From contig CAZNRN010000003.1 in the NCBI GenBank assembly GCA_964575605.1, positions 1-64,000 of the forward strand: a DNA stretch of 64,000 nt, read 5' to 3'. The position numbers and the translations under genes are program-made. The notes below the pieces were generated by a model. It was not told the DNA's origin, ran no database searches, and worked only from the letters and a program-made list of their open reading frames with translations. This document shows, one piece after another, positions 8,342 through 16,089 of the stretch (position 1 is the stretch's first letter; each line of letters opens with the position of its first letter). The stretch comes from JAPWJZ01 sp964575605. Lineage in GTDB: Bacteria; Pseudomonadota; Alphaproteobacteria; Micavibrionales; UBA2020.

Positions 8342-9355
8342 TTATTTATAACCCTGCTTGCGGGTAAAGTTATGCGATGCCTCGATACGGCGAATGGTGC
8401 CGGTCTTGGAGCGCATGATAATTGAATTCGTATAGGCTCCGCCCGCATAACGGCGCACGCCTTTCAGCATTGCGCCGTCGGTAACGCCTGTTGCGGCGAA
8501 CATCACATCGCCTTTTGCGAGGTCGAGCAGCCCGTATTTGCGGTTGAGGTCGCTGATTCCCCAGCGCTTTGCGCGCGCCTTTTCATCATCGTTCCGGAAC
8601 AGCAGGCGGCCCTGCATGAATCCGCCCGTCGAGCGGAAAGCCGCGGCCGCCAGAACGCCTTCGGGCGCGCCGCCGGAGCCTAGGTAAATATCCACGCCGC
8701 TTTCGGGCTGTGCGGTGGCGATAACGCCCGACACGTCGCCGTCGGAAATCAGCATGATGCGGGCGCCTGTTTCGCGCACTTTGGCAATCAATTCCTGGTG
8801 GCGAGGACGGTCAAGGATGCAGGCAACGAGGTCGGAAACTTGCGAACCTTTTGCTTTGGCCAGTTCCTTCAGGTTTTTCTGCGGCGATTCATCAAGGTCG
8901 ACAACGTTATCGGGCAGGTCGCGCCAGCCAACAGCCAATTTATCCATGTAAACATCGGGCGCATTCAAAAAGCCGCCCTTTTCTGCCATAGCGACAACGG
9001 CCAAGGCGTTGGGGCCGCCCTTAGCGGTGATGGTGGTGCCTTCGAGTGGGTCGAGCGCGATATCGAGTTCGGGGCCATCACCTGCGCCTACTTTTTCGCC
9101 GATGTACAGCATGGGCGCTTCGTCGCGTTCGCCTTCGCCGATGACGACGGTACCGTCGATGTGCATGGTATTAAGCGCGTTGCGCATGGCGTCAACCGCC
9201 GCCTGGTCGGCGGCCTTTTCGTCGCCGCGGCCCATCAGGAGCGAGGCCGAGAGCGCGGCGGCCTCCGTCACCCTCACCAGCTCGAGGGCGAGGTTGCGGT
9301 CCATGGTCAGCTTTTCATTCGCGCGAATTTCGGGTTTCAAAGATGCCATGCCCAT
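8342..9355 (-). CDS. glpX: Class II fructose-1,6-bisphosphatase
   Basis: A 337-residue GlpX-type enzyme that removes the 1-phosphate of fructose-1,6-bisphosphate in gluconeogenesis. The metal and phosphate sites are visible: GEGERDEAPMLYIGE, LDPLEGTT and the GSGGAPEGVLAAAA loop. An AGGGAG site lies 8 bases before the ATG at 9355. It starts 13 bp after hom and lies 5' of recJ in the same operon. Confidence 0.95.
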   Translation of the reverse strand: MGMASLKPEIRANEKLTMDRNLALELVRVTEAAALSASLLMGRGDEKAADQAAVDAMRNALNTMHIDGTVVIGEGERDEAPMLYIGEKVGAGDGPELDIALDPLEGTTITAKGGPNALAVVAMAEKGGFLNAPDVYMDKLAVGWRDLPDNVVDLDESPQKNLKELAKAKGSQVSDLVACILDRPRHQELIAKVRETGARIMLISDGDVSGVIATAQPESGVDIYLGSGGAPEGVLAAAAFRSTGGFMQGRLLFRNDDEKARAKRWGISDLNRKYGLLDLAKGDVMFAATGVTDGAMLKGVRRYAGGAYTNSIIMRSKTGTIRRIEASHNFTRKQGYK

Positions 9356-9368
9356 ATCTGTTGCTCCC

Positions 9369-10670
9369 TTACCCCCTGAATTCCTCGATACGCATCAGGT
9401 ACGGGGGTTCAACAACCGCTTTCAGCTTGCCGATTTGCGCGGCAACCTTCTGGATGCTTTCCTCGGTGGTCTCGTGCGTGGTCAAGATGACCGGCACGGC
9501 CTGTCCGGGGGAGCGCCCGTGTTGTAAAACCGACTCCAAGGATACGTTATGATCTCTCAGGATGGCGGAAATATCGGCTATTACGCCGGGCTGGTCAAGC
9601 ACCATGAGCCTGAAGTAATAAGACCCTAATCTTTCAAGGATATTTGCCGGCTTCAGGGGGCCAACTTTGGCGGGATCAATGCCCATCAGCGGCAGGGGTC
9701 GCTGGCGCGCCACATCGACCAGATCGGAGACAACCGCCGAGGCGGTGGGGTTGCCCCCCGCGCCAAAGCCCATCAGCAGCACCTTGCCGACGTAGTCACC
9801 GTCGACATAGACGGCGTTCAACGCGCCGTCTACCGCCGAAATCGGCGATTCTTTGGGCACAAGGCAGGGTTCGACCGACTGCTCGATGCCCTTGTCGGTC
9901 TGCTTGGCGATGCCGAGCAGCTTGATGCGATACCCGAGTTCGGCGGCGAAGGAGATATCAAGCGCCGCGATATTGCGGATGCCCTTGATGTCGATGTTCT
10001 TCACATCCGGTGCGCAGCCGAAAGCAAGGCCGGAAAGAATTGAGAGTTTATGCGCGGCATCAATGCCGTCGATATCGAAGGACGGGTCGGCTTCGGCGTA
10101 GCCCTTATCCTGAGCCTCCTTCAGCACGTCGGCGAAGGGACGGCCGGTATGGGTCATTTCCGAGAGGATGAAGTTGCAAGTTCCGTTCAGGATGCCATAG
10201 ACCGCCTTGATGCGATTGGCGGCGAGCCCTTCGCGCAACCCCTTGATGACAGGGATGCCGCCTGCGACGGCAGCTTCAAATGATACGCTGCCCTTTGAGT
10301 TCGATAGCAGTTTCAGCACTTCCGCGCCGCGGTTGGCGAGCAGCGCTTTGTTCGCAGTTACAACGGGCTTGCCGAGCTCCAGCGCTTTTTTGACGAGGTC
10401 GAAGGCAGCGCCCTCGGCGCCGCCCATCAATTCGACGACGACATCGACATTCGGGTCGTTTGCGACGTCCACGGGATTGTCATGCCACTTTACGTTGGAA
10501 ACATCGATGCTGCGGTTCTTGCCCTTGCTGCGTGCCGATACTGCGGTGACGCGGAGCACGCTGCCAGTACGTTCCTGCAAAAGCGTTTCATGTTCCTGCA
10601 GCAGCTGGAAGACACTGGCACCTACATTGCCAAGGCCAGCGATGCCGACCCTTAAAACTTTCTCACCCAT
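9369..10670 (-). CDS. hom: Homoserine dehydrogenase
   Basis: 433 residues. It reduces aspartate semialdehyde to homoserine in the threonine/methionine/isoleucine pathway. The N-terminal NAD(P) fold starts with VGIAGLGNVG; the catalytic region has GTCNFILSEM and GYAEADPSFDIDGIDAAHK; and a C-terminal ACT domain (LDQPGVIADISAILRDHNVSLESVLQ) probably gives threonine feedback control. It is the first gene of hom-glpX-recJ. A palindromic hairpin (10696-10717) lies directly upstream. Confidence 0.95.
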   Translation of the reverse strand: MGEKVLRVGIAGLGNVGASVFQLLQEHETLLQERTGSVLRVTAVSARSKGKNRSIDVSNVKWHDNPVDVANDPNVDVVVELMGGAEGAAFDLVKKALELGKPVVTANKALLANRGAEVLKLLSNSKGSVSFEAAVAGGIPVIKGLREGLAANRIKAVYGILNGTCNFILSEMTHTGRPFADVLKEAQDKGYAEADPSFDIDGIDAAHKLSILSGLAFGCAPDVKNIDIKGIRNIAALDISFAAELGYRIKLLGIAKQTDKGIEQSVEPCLVPKESPISAVDGALNAVYVDGDYVGKVLLMGFGAGGNPTASAVVSDLVDVARQRPLPLMGIDPAKVGPLKPANILERLGSYYFRLMVLDQPGVIADISAILRDHNVSLESVLQHGRSPGQAVPVILTTHETTEESIQKVAAQIGKLKAVVEPPYLMRIEEFRG

Positions 10671-10695
10671 GAAGCGCCCCTCTTAAAAGCGCAAG

Positions 10696-10717
10696 CGGCA
10701 TGCCGTGAAGCATGCCG
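10696..10717 (-). terminator. Hairpin between the OmpA-type lipoprotein gene and hom
   Basis: CGGCATGC and GCATGCCG form an 8-bp stem around a 6-base loop, 40 bp after the end of the lipoprotein gene and 26 bp before the start of hom. The T-tract is poor on the minus strand (CTTGCGCTTTT), so it is either a weak terminator separating the two transcripts or a leader structure of hom. Confidence 0.4.
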
Positions 10718-10757
10718 TTTACGCGAAAGTTATCACCTGCCCCCTGCGGGGATGGAA

Positions 10758-11474
10758 TTACTGGTTCGTGTAAATCTCGACGCGGCGGTCGGCGGCTTCC
10801 TGGCTGCGCGAACCCGGATTGGGGTTTGCCTCGCTGTCGCCTTTCGAGATCGCGGTCACGTTACCGGGATCGACGCCTGCATCAGTCAGTACGCCCGCCA
10901 CGTTATTGGCGCGTTTCTGTGCGATGTTGTAATTGATTTCGTGACGACGCTCGGGGCTGACGCTGCCGTCGACGCGTGTACTGGCGTGGCCCACCACAGT
11001 CACGGGCGCACCGCTGCCGCGGACGCTGTCTGCGAACTGGCCGATGTCGCGGCGTTCGCCTGCGGTCAGGTGCGAGGAACCATGCGCGAAGAAGATTTGT
11101 TGCTGCATCGAGCCGCTGGTGACGGCATCAGGGCCATCAACGGGGAAGACCGTGACGCTGTCGCTGACTTCGTAAGAACGATAAGCGTTGGGGCCGGGGC
11201 TGTTGATCGCAGCAGTGTTGCCGCCCTCATGCCAGTTGTATTTCGCCGCGCCCACTTTGCCCATGCCGTCGGGCTTCAGCAGTGCGGTGCCTTCAGCGTT
11301 CTGGCCGGTGTAGCCGCGCGGAATTTTGCCGAAGGTGTCGTTCAGGCGGGAGGGTTCGTTATGCGCCCAGCGTTCGTAATCTTTATAATCGTCATGCACC
11401 CCGTGATAGGTGTTAGTGCAGGCCGAGAGCAGCAAAAGCGCGGAAACGGCGGCGACAAAACGGGTAACTTGCAT
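10758..11474 (-). CDS. OmpA-family lipoprotein
   Basis: 238 residues. The signal peptide ends in the lipobox LLSAC (Cys near residue 19), so it is probably lipid-anchored. The last 110 residues are an OmpA/Pal peptidoglycan-binding domain: IFFAHGSSHLTAGERRDI at its start, VVGHAST, QKRANNVAGVL and ADRRVEIY at its end. The middle part (about 30-115) is not recognised. It should tie the outer membrane to peptidoglycan. It is monocistronic or loosely linked to hom downstream. Confidence 0.85.
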   Translation of the reverse strand: MQVTRFVAAVSALLLLSACTNTYHGVHDDYKDYERWAHNEPSRLNDTFGKIPRGYTGQNAEGTALLKPDGMGKVGAAKYNWHEGGNTAAINSPGPNAYRSYEVSDSVTVFPVDGPDAVTSGSMQQQIFFAHGSSHLTAGERRDIGQFADSVRGSGAPVTVVGHASTRVDGSVSPERRHEINYNIAQKRANNVAGVLTDAGVDPGNVTAISKGDSEANPNPGSRSQEAADRRVEIYTNQ

Positions 11475-11622
11475 GGGATAAGCCTTATTTCTTTTTGAAT
11501 CAGCCTGATAGCTGCAGGACTAGTTTGGCTGAAAGCGGCGCTTTCAGCAACCATTTTGAAACACCAGACTAGCACAAAAGCGATTAAGAAATTTTGAAGT
11601 CCGCAGTTGCCATAAACGCGCG

Positions 11623-12138
11623 CTATTTCTGCATGTAATGGCGCGCAAGGTCTACGTAATGGCCCGCCGTCCATTCGATATGTTTCTTTTCCTCGGCGTT
11701 TATTTCACGCATCAGCTTTGCAGGGCGCCCCGCCCACAGCTGTCCGGTCAGGACCTTTTTTCCCGGCGTCACCAACGCGCCTGCCGCCACCATCGCGCCT
11801 TTTTCTACCAACACGTCATCCATCAGGGTCGCTCCCATACCGACAAAGGCGCCGTCCTCGATCGTGCAGGCGTGCAGAAGCGCCATATGGCCTACGGTTA
11901 CATCGTTTCCGATGTAGGTCCCCTGCCCGAAGGTCGAGACGTGGATGACAGTCGTATCCTGGATATTCGTGCGCGCACCGATTTTGATGTTGTTCACGTC
12001 ACCGCGCAGCACGCAGTTGAACCAGATGTTCGCATCATCGCCTATCTCGACGTCGCCGATGATATGGGCGCCTGGGGCGATGAAGACGTTTTTGCCGATT
12101 TTCGGCATAACGCCTTTGTGTGGCCAGAGTTGCTGCAT
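11623..12138 (-). CDS. Gamma carbonic anhydrase family protein
   Basis: 171 residues forming a left-handed beta helix of hexapeptide repeats (for example IGDVEIGDDANIW and IGARTNIQDTTVIHVS). The histidines that bind the metal in gamma carbonic anhydrases are in place: TVIHVS and VGHMALLHAC. It belongs to the YrdA/PaaY-type group, so CO2 hydration is possible but not certain. The ATG at 12138 is chosen because GGAGG lies 5 bases before it; a TTG 15 bases upstream is in frame but overlaps that site. It lies directly behind the rpsI terminator. Confidence 0.9.
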   Translation of the reverse strand: MQQLWPHKGVMPKIGKNVFIAPGAHIIGDVEIGDDANIWFNCVLRGDVNNIKIGARTNIQDTTVIHVSTFGQGTYIGNDVTVGHMALLHACTIEDGAFVGMGATLMDDVLVEKGAMVAAGALVTPGKKVLTGQLWAGRPAKLMREINAEEKKHIEWTAGHYVDLARHYMQK

Positions 12139-12155
12139 CGGTTCCTCCAACAAAA

Positions 12156-12181
12156 AAAGCGCCCCGGTAAGGAGGCGCTTT
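12156..12181 (-). terminator. Intrinsic terminator of rplM-rpsI
   Basis: On the minus strand AAAGCGCC and GGCGCTTT form an 8-bp stem around 10 bases, followed by further Ts (12155-12152). It lies 33 bp after the rpsI stop and just before the start of the carbonic anhydrase gene. Confidence 0.8.
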
Positions 12182-12213
12182 CTTTGTATCGTATCGGCAG
12201 TAAGGGGTAAAGC

Positions 12214-12708
12214 TTAACGCTTGACCCACTGCGTGCCGCGGCGGGCCTTATGGCGGCCGTACTTTTTACGCTCGACCACGCGGCTGTCGCGGGTGAGAAG
12301 GCCTGCCTTCTTCAGCGCGGTGCGTAGGTCGGGCTCGAAGTTGACGAGCGCGCGGCTGATGCCGTGACGGACTGCACCGGCCTGGCCGGTGAGGCCGCCG
12401 CCCGAAACAACCACGTTCACGTCGAACTGGCCTACGCGGCTGGTGATTTCGAAGGGCTGGTTGATGACGAGGCGTTGCGTGCCGCGGGCGAAGTAGACAG
12501 CGATGTCGCGGCCGTTGACCGTGACTTTGCCGTTACCGCGCGCGACCCAGACGCGTGCGACGGCGTCTTTACGACGGCCGGTGCCATAGGCACGGCCTTT
12601 GGCATCGAGCTGCTGCGTGTAGACGGGCGCGCCGCCGGCGGTTGCCGAAGCGGAGGCTTTCTCGGCCACGGCTTCTTTCAGTTCAGAGAGGTTTTTCTTG
12701 GTTGCCAT
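12214..12708 (-). CDS. rpsI: 30S ribosomal protein S9
   Basis: 164 residues. The conserved core begins YGTGRRKDAVARVW and ends in the family hallmark KYGRHKARRGTQWVKR, which reaches the P-site tRNA. An N-terminal extension of about 35 residues (KNLSELKEAVAEKASASAT) precedes the core, as often seen in alphaproteobacteria. It starts 7 bp after rplM; the two form the usual rplM-rpsI operon. Confidence 0.97.
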   Translation of the reverse strand: MATKKNLSELKEAVAEKASASATAGGAPVYTQQLDAKGRAYGTGRRKDAVARVWVARGNGKVTVNGRDIAVYFARGTQRLVINQPFEITSRVGQFDVNVVVSGGGLTGQAGAVRHGISRALVNFEPDLRTALKKAGLLTRDSRVVERKKYGRHKARRGTQWVKR

Positions 12709-12715
12709 GGTTCAA

Positions 12716-13177
12716 TTACCTTTTGTTTTTCGGGTTCATAGCCGCGACGTCCAGGACTTCGGGCTTCTGTGCATCATGCGAATGCTGGGGGCCGGCGAAG
12801 AGGCGCAGGCAGGTCAGCTGCTGGCGCGCCAGCGGGCTGTCCTTCGGCATCATGCGGCGGACGGCGTTTTCGATGACGCGGCCGGGGTACTTGCTCTCGA
12901 GGATCTGGCCTTTGGAGCGCGACTTGATCCCGCCCGGATAGCCGGTGTGCCAGTAGAACATGTCGAATTTGGCTTTTTTGCCCGTCAGGCGGACTTTTTC
13001 CACGTTGACGACGATGACGTTATCACCGCAATCGATGTGCGGGGTGTACATCGCTTTGTGCTTGCCGCGCAGGCGGAGCGCGATGATGCTGGCCAGACGG
13101 CCGAGCGCGATGCCTTCCGCATCGATCAGAAGCCACTTTTTCGTGACTTCCGAGGGTTTCGCTGAATAGGTTTTCAT
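12716..13177 (-). CDS. rplM: 50S ribosomal protein L13
   Basis: 153 residues. Recognised from WLLIDAEGIALGRLAS, LRGKHKAMYTPHIDCGDNVIVVN, YWHTGYPGGIK and VRRMMPKDSPLARQQLTCLRLFAGPQHSH, all typical of L13. It is first in the rplM-rpsI operon. The 155 bp upstream (13178-13332) are AT-rich and should hold its promoter. Confidence 0.97.
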   Translation of the reverse strand: MKTYSAKPSEVTKKWLLIDAEGIALGRLASIIALRLRGKHKAMYTPHIDCGDNVIVVNVEKVRLTGKKAKFDMFYWHTGYPGGIKSRSKGQILESKYPGRVIENAVRRMMPKDSPLARQQLTCLRLFAGPQHSHDAQKPEVLDVAAMNPKNKR

Positions 13178-13332
13178 TTGTTGTTATCCTGTTTCTTATT
13201 ACAAATAGTGGGAGATATATGAGGCCTGCACCTAGCTACGTCAAGAAAAAACTTAATATCATTATAAATCAATGACTTGATTTGTGGTATAATAATACCA
13301 AAATCGCAATTCCTTGATTAATCGCGCGAATC

Positions 13333-13650
13333 TTACGGTTTTGTTTCCGCCATCAGCCATTCAAGATAGGGCGCACTTCCCTGCGTAACAGGCAGCGCAA
13401 CAACGCAGGGATTGGTATATTTGTGCATCTCCTTCACGCAGGCCTCGAGCGCCTGGAACAGGGTCGCGCGGGTTTTAAACAGCACAACGCATTCTTCCGC
13501 CTGCTCGATCTTGCCCTCCCAATGATATATAGAGTGCATGCCCGGCAGGATATTGGCGCAGGCGGCCAGGCGATCCTGAATCACCGCCTCGGCAATCTTT
13601 TTGGCATCCGCTGCCGATGGCACCGTCACATAAACGAATATTGCGGACAT
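13333..13650 (-). CDS. cutA: CutA-type divalent cation tolerance protein
   Basis: 105 residues of the CutA1 family, small ferredoxin-like trimers linked to copper tolerance and signalling. Family features: FVYVTVPSAADAKKIAEAVIQDRLAACANI near the start, YHWEGKIEQAEECVVLFKT in the middle, and Y-x-NPCVVALPV toward the end. It is a single gene upstream of rplM's promoter region and pointing the same way. Confidence 0.93.
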   Translation of the reverse strand: MSAIFVYVTVPSAADAKKIAEAVIQDRLAACANILPGMHSIYHWEGKIEQAEECVVLFKTRATLFQALEACVKEMHKYTNPCVVALPVTQGSAPYLEWLMAETKP

Positions 13651-13800
13651 TTGACCCTCCTGAAAATCCCAGCGCAGCCAATACTATAACCACCCCCACG
13701 TCCCGCCAAAAGACGGGTTTTTTAAAACAGGCGTTCTTAAGGGTTTGTTAACCGAATTAACATATAATCTTAATATATTCGTTTTTCGGGGTGCAATAGT

Positions 13801-14631
13801 ATGTCAGGAACGGAAAATAACGGCGGCGGCGGCAAAGTGGCAGCAGTCCACAAAGGCGTTGGCGCCACGAACATCGTGGCGCAGATTGCCCAAGGCAGCT
13901 ATGGCTGGGCCGCAGTGTCTGCCGGTGTTACTGCTATCCTGAATCCCAAAACCTATGAAGCCGCCGCGAAACTCACCAAGGCAATCGCCCCGGTCGCAAA
14001 AGCAATCGGGAACGTCGGTAAGCACGTACCTGTTGTCGGCGCTGTCGTCACCGCAGGCTTTGTCGCTTATGAAGTCGGCACAGCACTGGCAAGCGGCCAC
14101 AAGGGCAAGGCAGCAGCGGCCCTCGCGGCGGGTGCAACCGAGATGGTCGTTAACGGTGTGGGCGGCGGCCTCTTCGGCGCGAGCGACGTCGCGCGCCAGG
14201 CGGTAGTCGAGGGCATCGTTGCCGCGGGCGGCGAGCGGGCAAACGATGCATACCTTGTCGCAGTCGGAAAACGCGTCGTCGATGTCGGCAGCAAGTTTGT
14301 TGCGGCTTCAGGCTCCGATCCCGACCCTAAAAAGATTTACGCTCAGCAGGAAGCTCTCATCCAGGGCGACAAGACCTTGCCGGATACCGTGCAGCTGAAC
14401 GGGAAGACCGTGCAGCTTGACGATGCGTTGCGCAATCCGACCTTCGCCAAGTCTTTCCGCGAGAACCTTATCAAGGCAGATCATGCCGGCCACCTCGACA
14501 GCAAACCCCTCATCGCAAAGCTCGACCAGTTCGACAAGCTGGAAAAACAGCGCGTGGCGGCAGTGAATGCTAGCCACCACACCACCACAGCGCACCCCAC
14601 CACGCTGCGCCCCGCTACACTGGGAGCGTAA
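13801..14631 (+). CDS. Gly/Ala-rich hydrophobic protein of unknown function
   Basis: 276 residues, no family recognised. After a glycine-rich start (MSGTENNGGGGK) come helical hydrophobic stretches rich in Ala, Gly and Val (about 38-130, including VPVVGAVVTAGFVAYEVGTAL and AAAALAAGATEMVVNGVGGGLFG), then a charged helical C-terminal half and a tail of His/Thr/Pro. No signal peptide is seen. Glycine-zipper-like hydrophobic regions of this kind occur in pore-forming or translocated proteins, so a secreted effector is conceivable, but nothing proves it. It is convergent with cheB, 8 bp away. Confidence 0.6.
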   Translation: MSGTENNGGGGKVAAVHKGVGATNIVAQIAQGSYGWAAVSAGVTAILNPKTYEAAAKLTKAIAPVAKAIGNVGKHVPVVGAVVTAGFVAYEVGTALASGHKGKAAAALAAGATEMVVNGVGGGLFGASDVARQAVVEGIVAAGGERANDAYLVAVGKRVVDVGSKFVAASGSDPDPKKIYAQQEALIQGDKTLPDTVQLNGKTVQLDDALRNPTFAKSFRENLIKADHAGHLDSKPLIAKLDQFDKLEKQRVAAVNASHHTTTAHPTTLRPATLGA

Positions 14632-14639
14632 AACGGCCC

Positions 14640-15236
14640 TCAGGCTTTTTGGGGGTTTAAACCGGCCATTTTTTCAAGCAGCGGCGATATTTCTTCTAAC
14701 ATCAGGATATGCCCTGGTGCCGCCATGGCAATAGCGCTTTGTGGCATAAAAGGAGCTTCCGCCTCGGCTGGGTTCTGTACGATAGCAAGCCCCCCGCCCT
14801 GCCTGATCTTCTTCAAGCCCGCCGCCCCGTCGGCGCTGGCCCCGGTCAGGATGACGCCGATAACCCGGTTGCCAAGGCAGCGCGCCGCGCTCTCGAACAG
14901 CACATCGATAGAGGGACAGGAATAATTCACCGGCGGGTCGACAGAAAGACTTAATGTCCTGTCGGGTTCGATCTGCAGATGGTAATCCGGCGGAGCGAGG
15001 TAGACCGTGCCGGTCTTCATCGCTTCCTTGTCGTCCGCTTCCTTCACCGGAAGGTTGCAATTGTTGCCGAGGTATTCCGCCATGTAGGAATCGGGCGTAC
15101 TGGCCATGTGCTGCACAATGACGATAGGCAGCGGAAAACCGGCTGCCAGCGCCGATAGCAGGGTTTTCAGCGCCTTCATGCCGCCGGCGGATGCGCCGAT
15201 GACAACGGCTTCATATGTCGCTTGCTTCGCTGACAT
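14640..15236 (-). CDS. cheB: CheB-type protein-glutamate methylesterase, stand-alone catalytic domain
   Basis: 198 residues: only the methylesterase domain, with no receiver. The triad is visible: Ser16 in VIGASAGG, His43 in VQHM and Asp in LTGASADGAAG (canonical GMGxDGA). It removes methyl groups from glutamates, or deamidates glutamine, on chemoreceptors. The ATG at 15236 is chosen because the frame further upstream lies inside cheR; the overlap with cheR is 26 bp. It is last in the kinase, hybrid kinase, cheR, cheB operon. Without a receiver, its activation must come from another protein. Confidence 0.88.
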   Translation of the reverse strand: MSAKQATYEAVVIGASAGGMKALKTLLSALAAGFPLPIVIVQHMASTPDSYMAEYLGNNCNLPVKEADDKEAMKTGTVYLAPPDYHLQIEPDRTLSLSVDPPVNYSCPSIDVLFESAARCLGNRVIGVILTGASADGAAGLKKIRQGGGLAIVQNPAEAEAPFMPQSAIAMAAPGHILMLEEISPLLEKMAGLNPQKA

Positions 15237-16089
15237 TTCCAGGCCCGCTATAATTTTTCGTGTCGGCGCTCTTCTTGAAGATGCGTTGCCTGCCGTCGAC
15301 AGGGTCAAAGATGTTGCGGACGGAAGAAAAATTCAGGCTTTCCTTGCTCCCGAGGCAGAGGAAGCCGCCGTGTCGCAGGCTGTCGGCAAAAAGCGTCAGC
15401 GCTCGGTCCTGCAATGTACGGTCGAAGTAAATCAGCACATTGCGGCAGCAGATCAGGTTCATTTCGCCAAAAACGCCATCGGTCACGAGATTGTGGTAGG
15501 AAAATGTGACTTTCTCCTTCAGGAAATCCTTGATCTTCGCAAGGTCGTAGCCTTCGTTGTAATAGTCGGCCAGCTGGTGTTTGCCGCCCGCAGCCGCATA
15601 ATTCGCGGCGTGTTTGCCCATGCCCTCTAGGTTGTAAACGCCGTTCTGCGCGGCGTCGAGCGCGTGCTTGTTGAAATCGGTCGCATAGATACGCACGCGG
15701 TCGAGGAAGTTTTCCTCGTGCAGCAGGATGGCCATGGAATAAACCTCCTCGCCCGTCGCGCAGCCGGCATGCCAGATTTTGACGAAGGGGAAGGTTTTCA
15801 GCTTGGGTATAACCTGTTCGCGCACCGCCTGATAAAACTGAGGGTCGCGGAACATCTCGGTCACTGTGATCGACATCTGTTTCAGCAGTTGGTCGAAAAA
15901 CACCTCGTCGTGGAAGATGCGGTCGAGCATTTCGGTATAGCGCGATATTTTCGCTTGCTCTTTCACCTGGTCAAGGCGGCGCATCAGTGAGGCGTGCGAG
16001 TAGTTCGAAAAATCATAGCCGTAACGCCGCCGGATGCCTTCCAGCAGTAGACCGATTTCAATCCTTTCTGTGTCCCTGTCGAGGCTCAC
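15211..16089 (-). CDS. cheR: CheR-type protein-glutamate O-methyltransferase
   Basis: 292 residues. An N-terminal helical CheR domain (YGYDFSNYSHASLMRRL) is followed by the SAM-binding domain with WHAGCATGEEVYSMAI and LICCRNVLIYFD. It methylates receptor glutamates with SAM. The start is a GTG at 16089 that overlaps the stop of the hybrid kinase (GTGA), implying translational coupling. No TPR domain or beta-subdomain extension is evident. Neither a chemoreceptor nor cheA or cheW is nearby, so the substrate may be the kinase itself or a receptor elsewhere. Confidence 0.92.
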   Translation of the reverse strand: MSLDRDTERIEIGLLLEGIRRRYGYDFSNYSHASLMRRLDQVKEQAKISRYTEMLDRIFHDEVFFDQLLKQMSITVTEMFRDPQFYQAVREQVIPKLKTFPFVKIWHAGCATGEEVYSMAILLHEENFLDRVRIYATDFNKHALDAAQNGVYNLEGMGKHAANYAAAGGKHQLADYYNEGYDLAKIKDFLKEKVTFSYHNLVTDGVFGEMNLICCRNVLIYFDRTLQDRALTLFADSLRHGGFLCLGSKESLNFSSVRNIFDPVDGRQRIFKKSADTKNYSGPGNVSEASDI

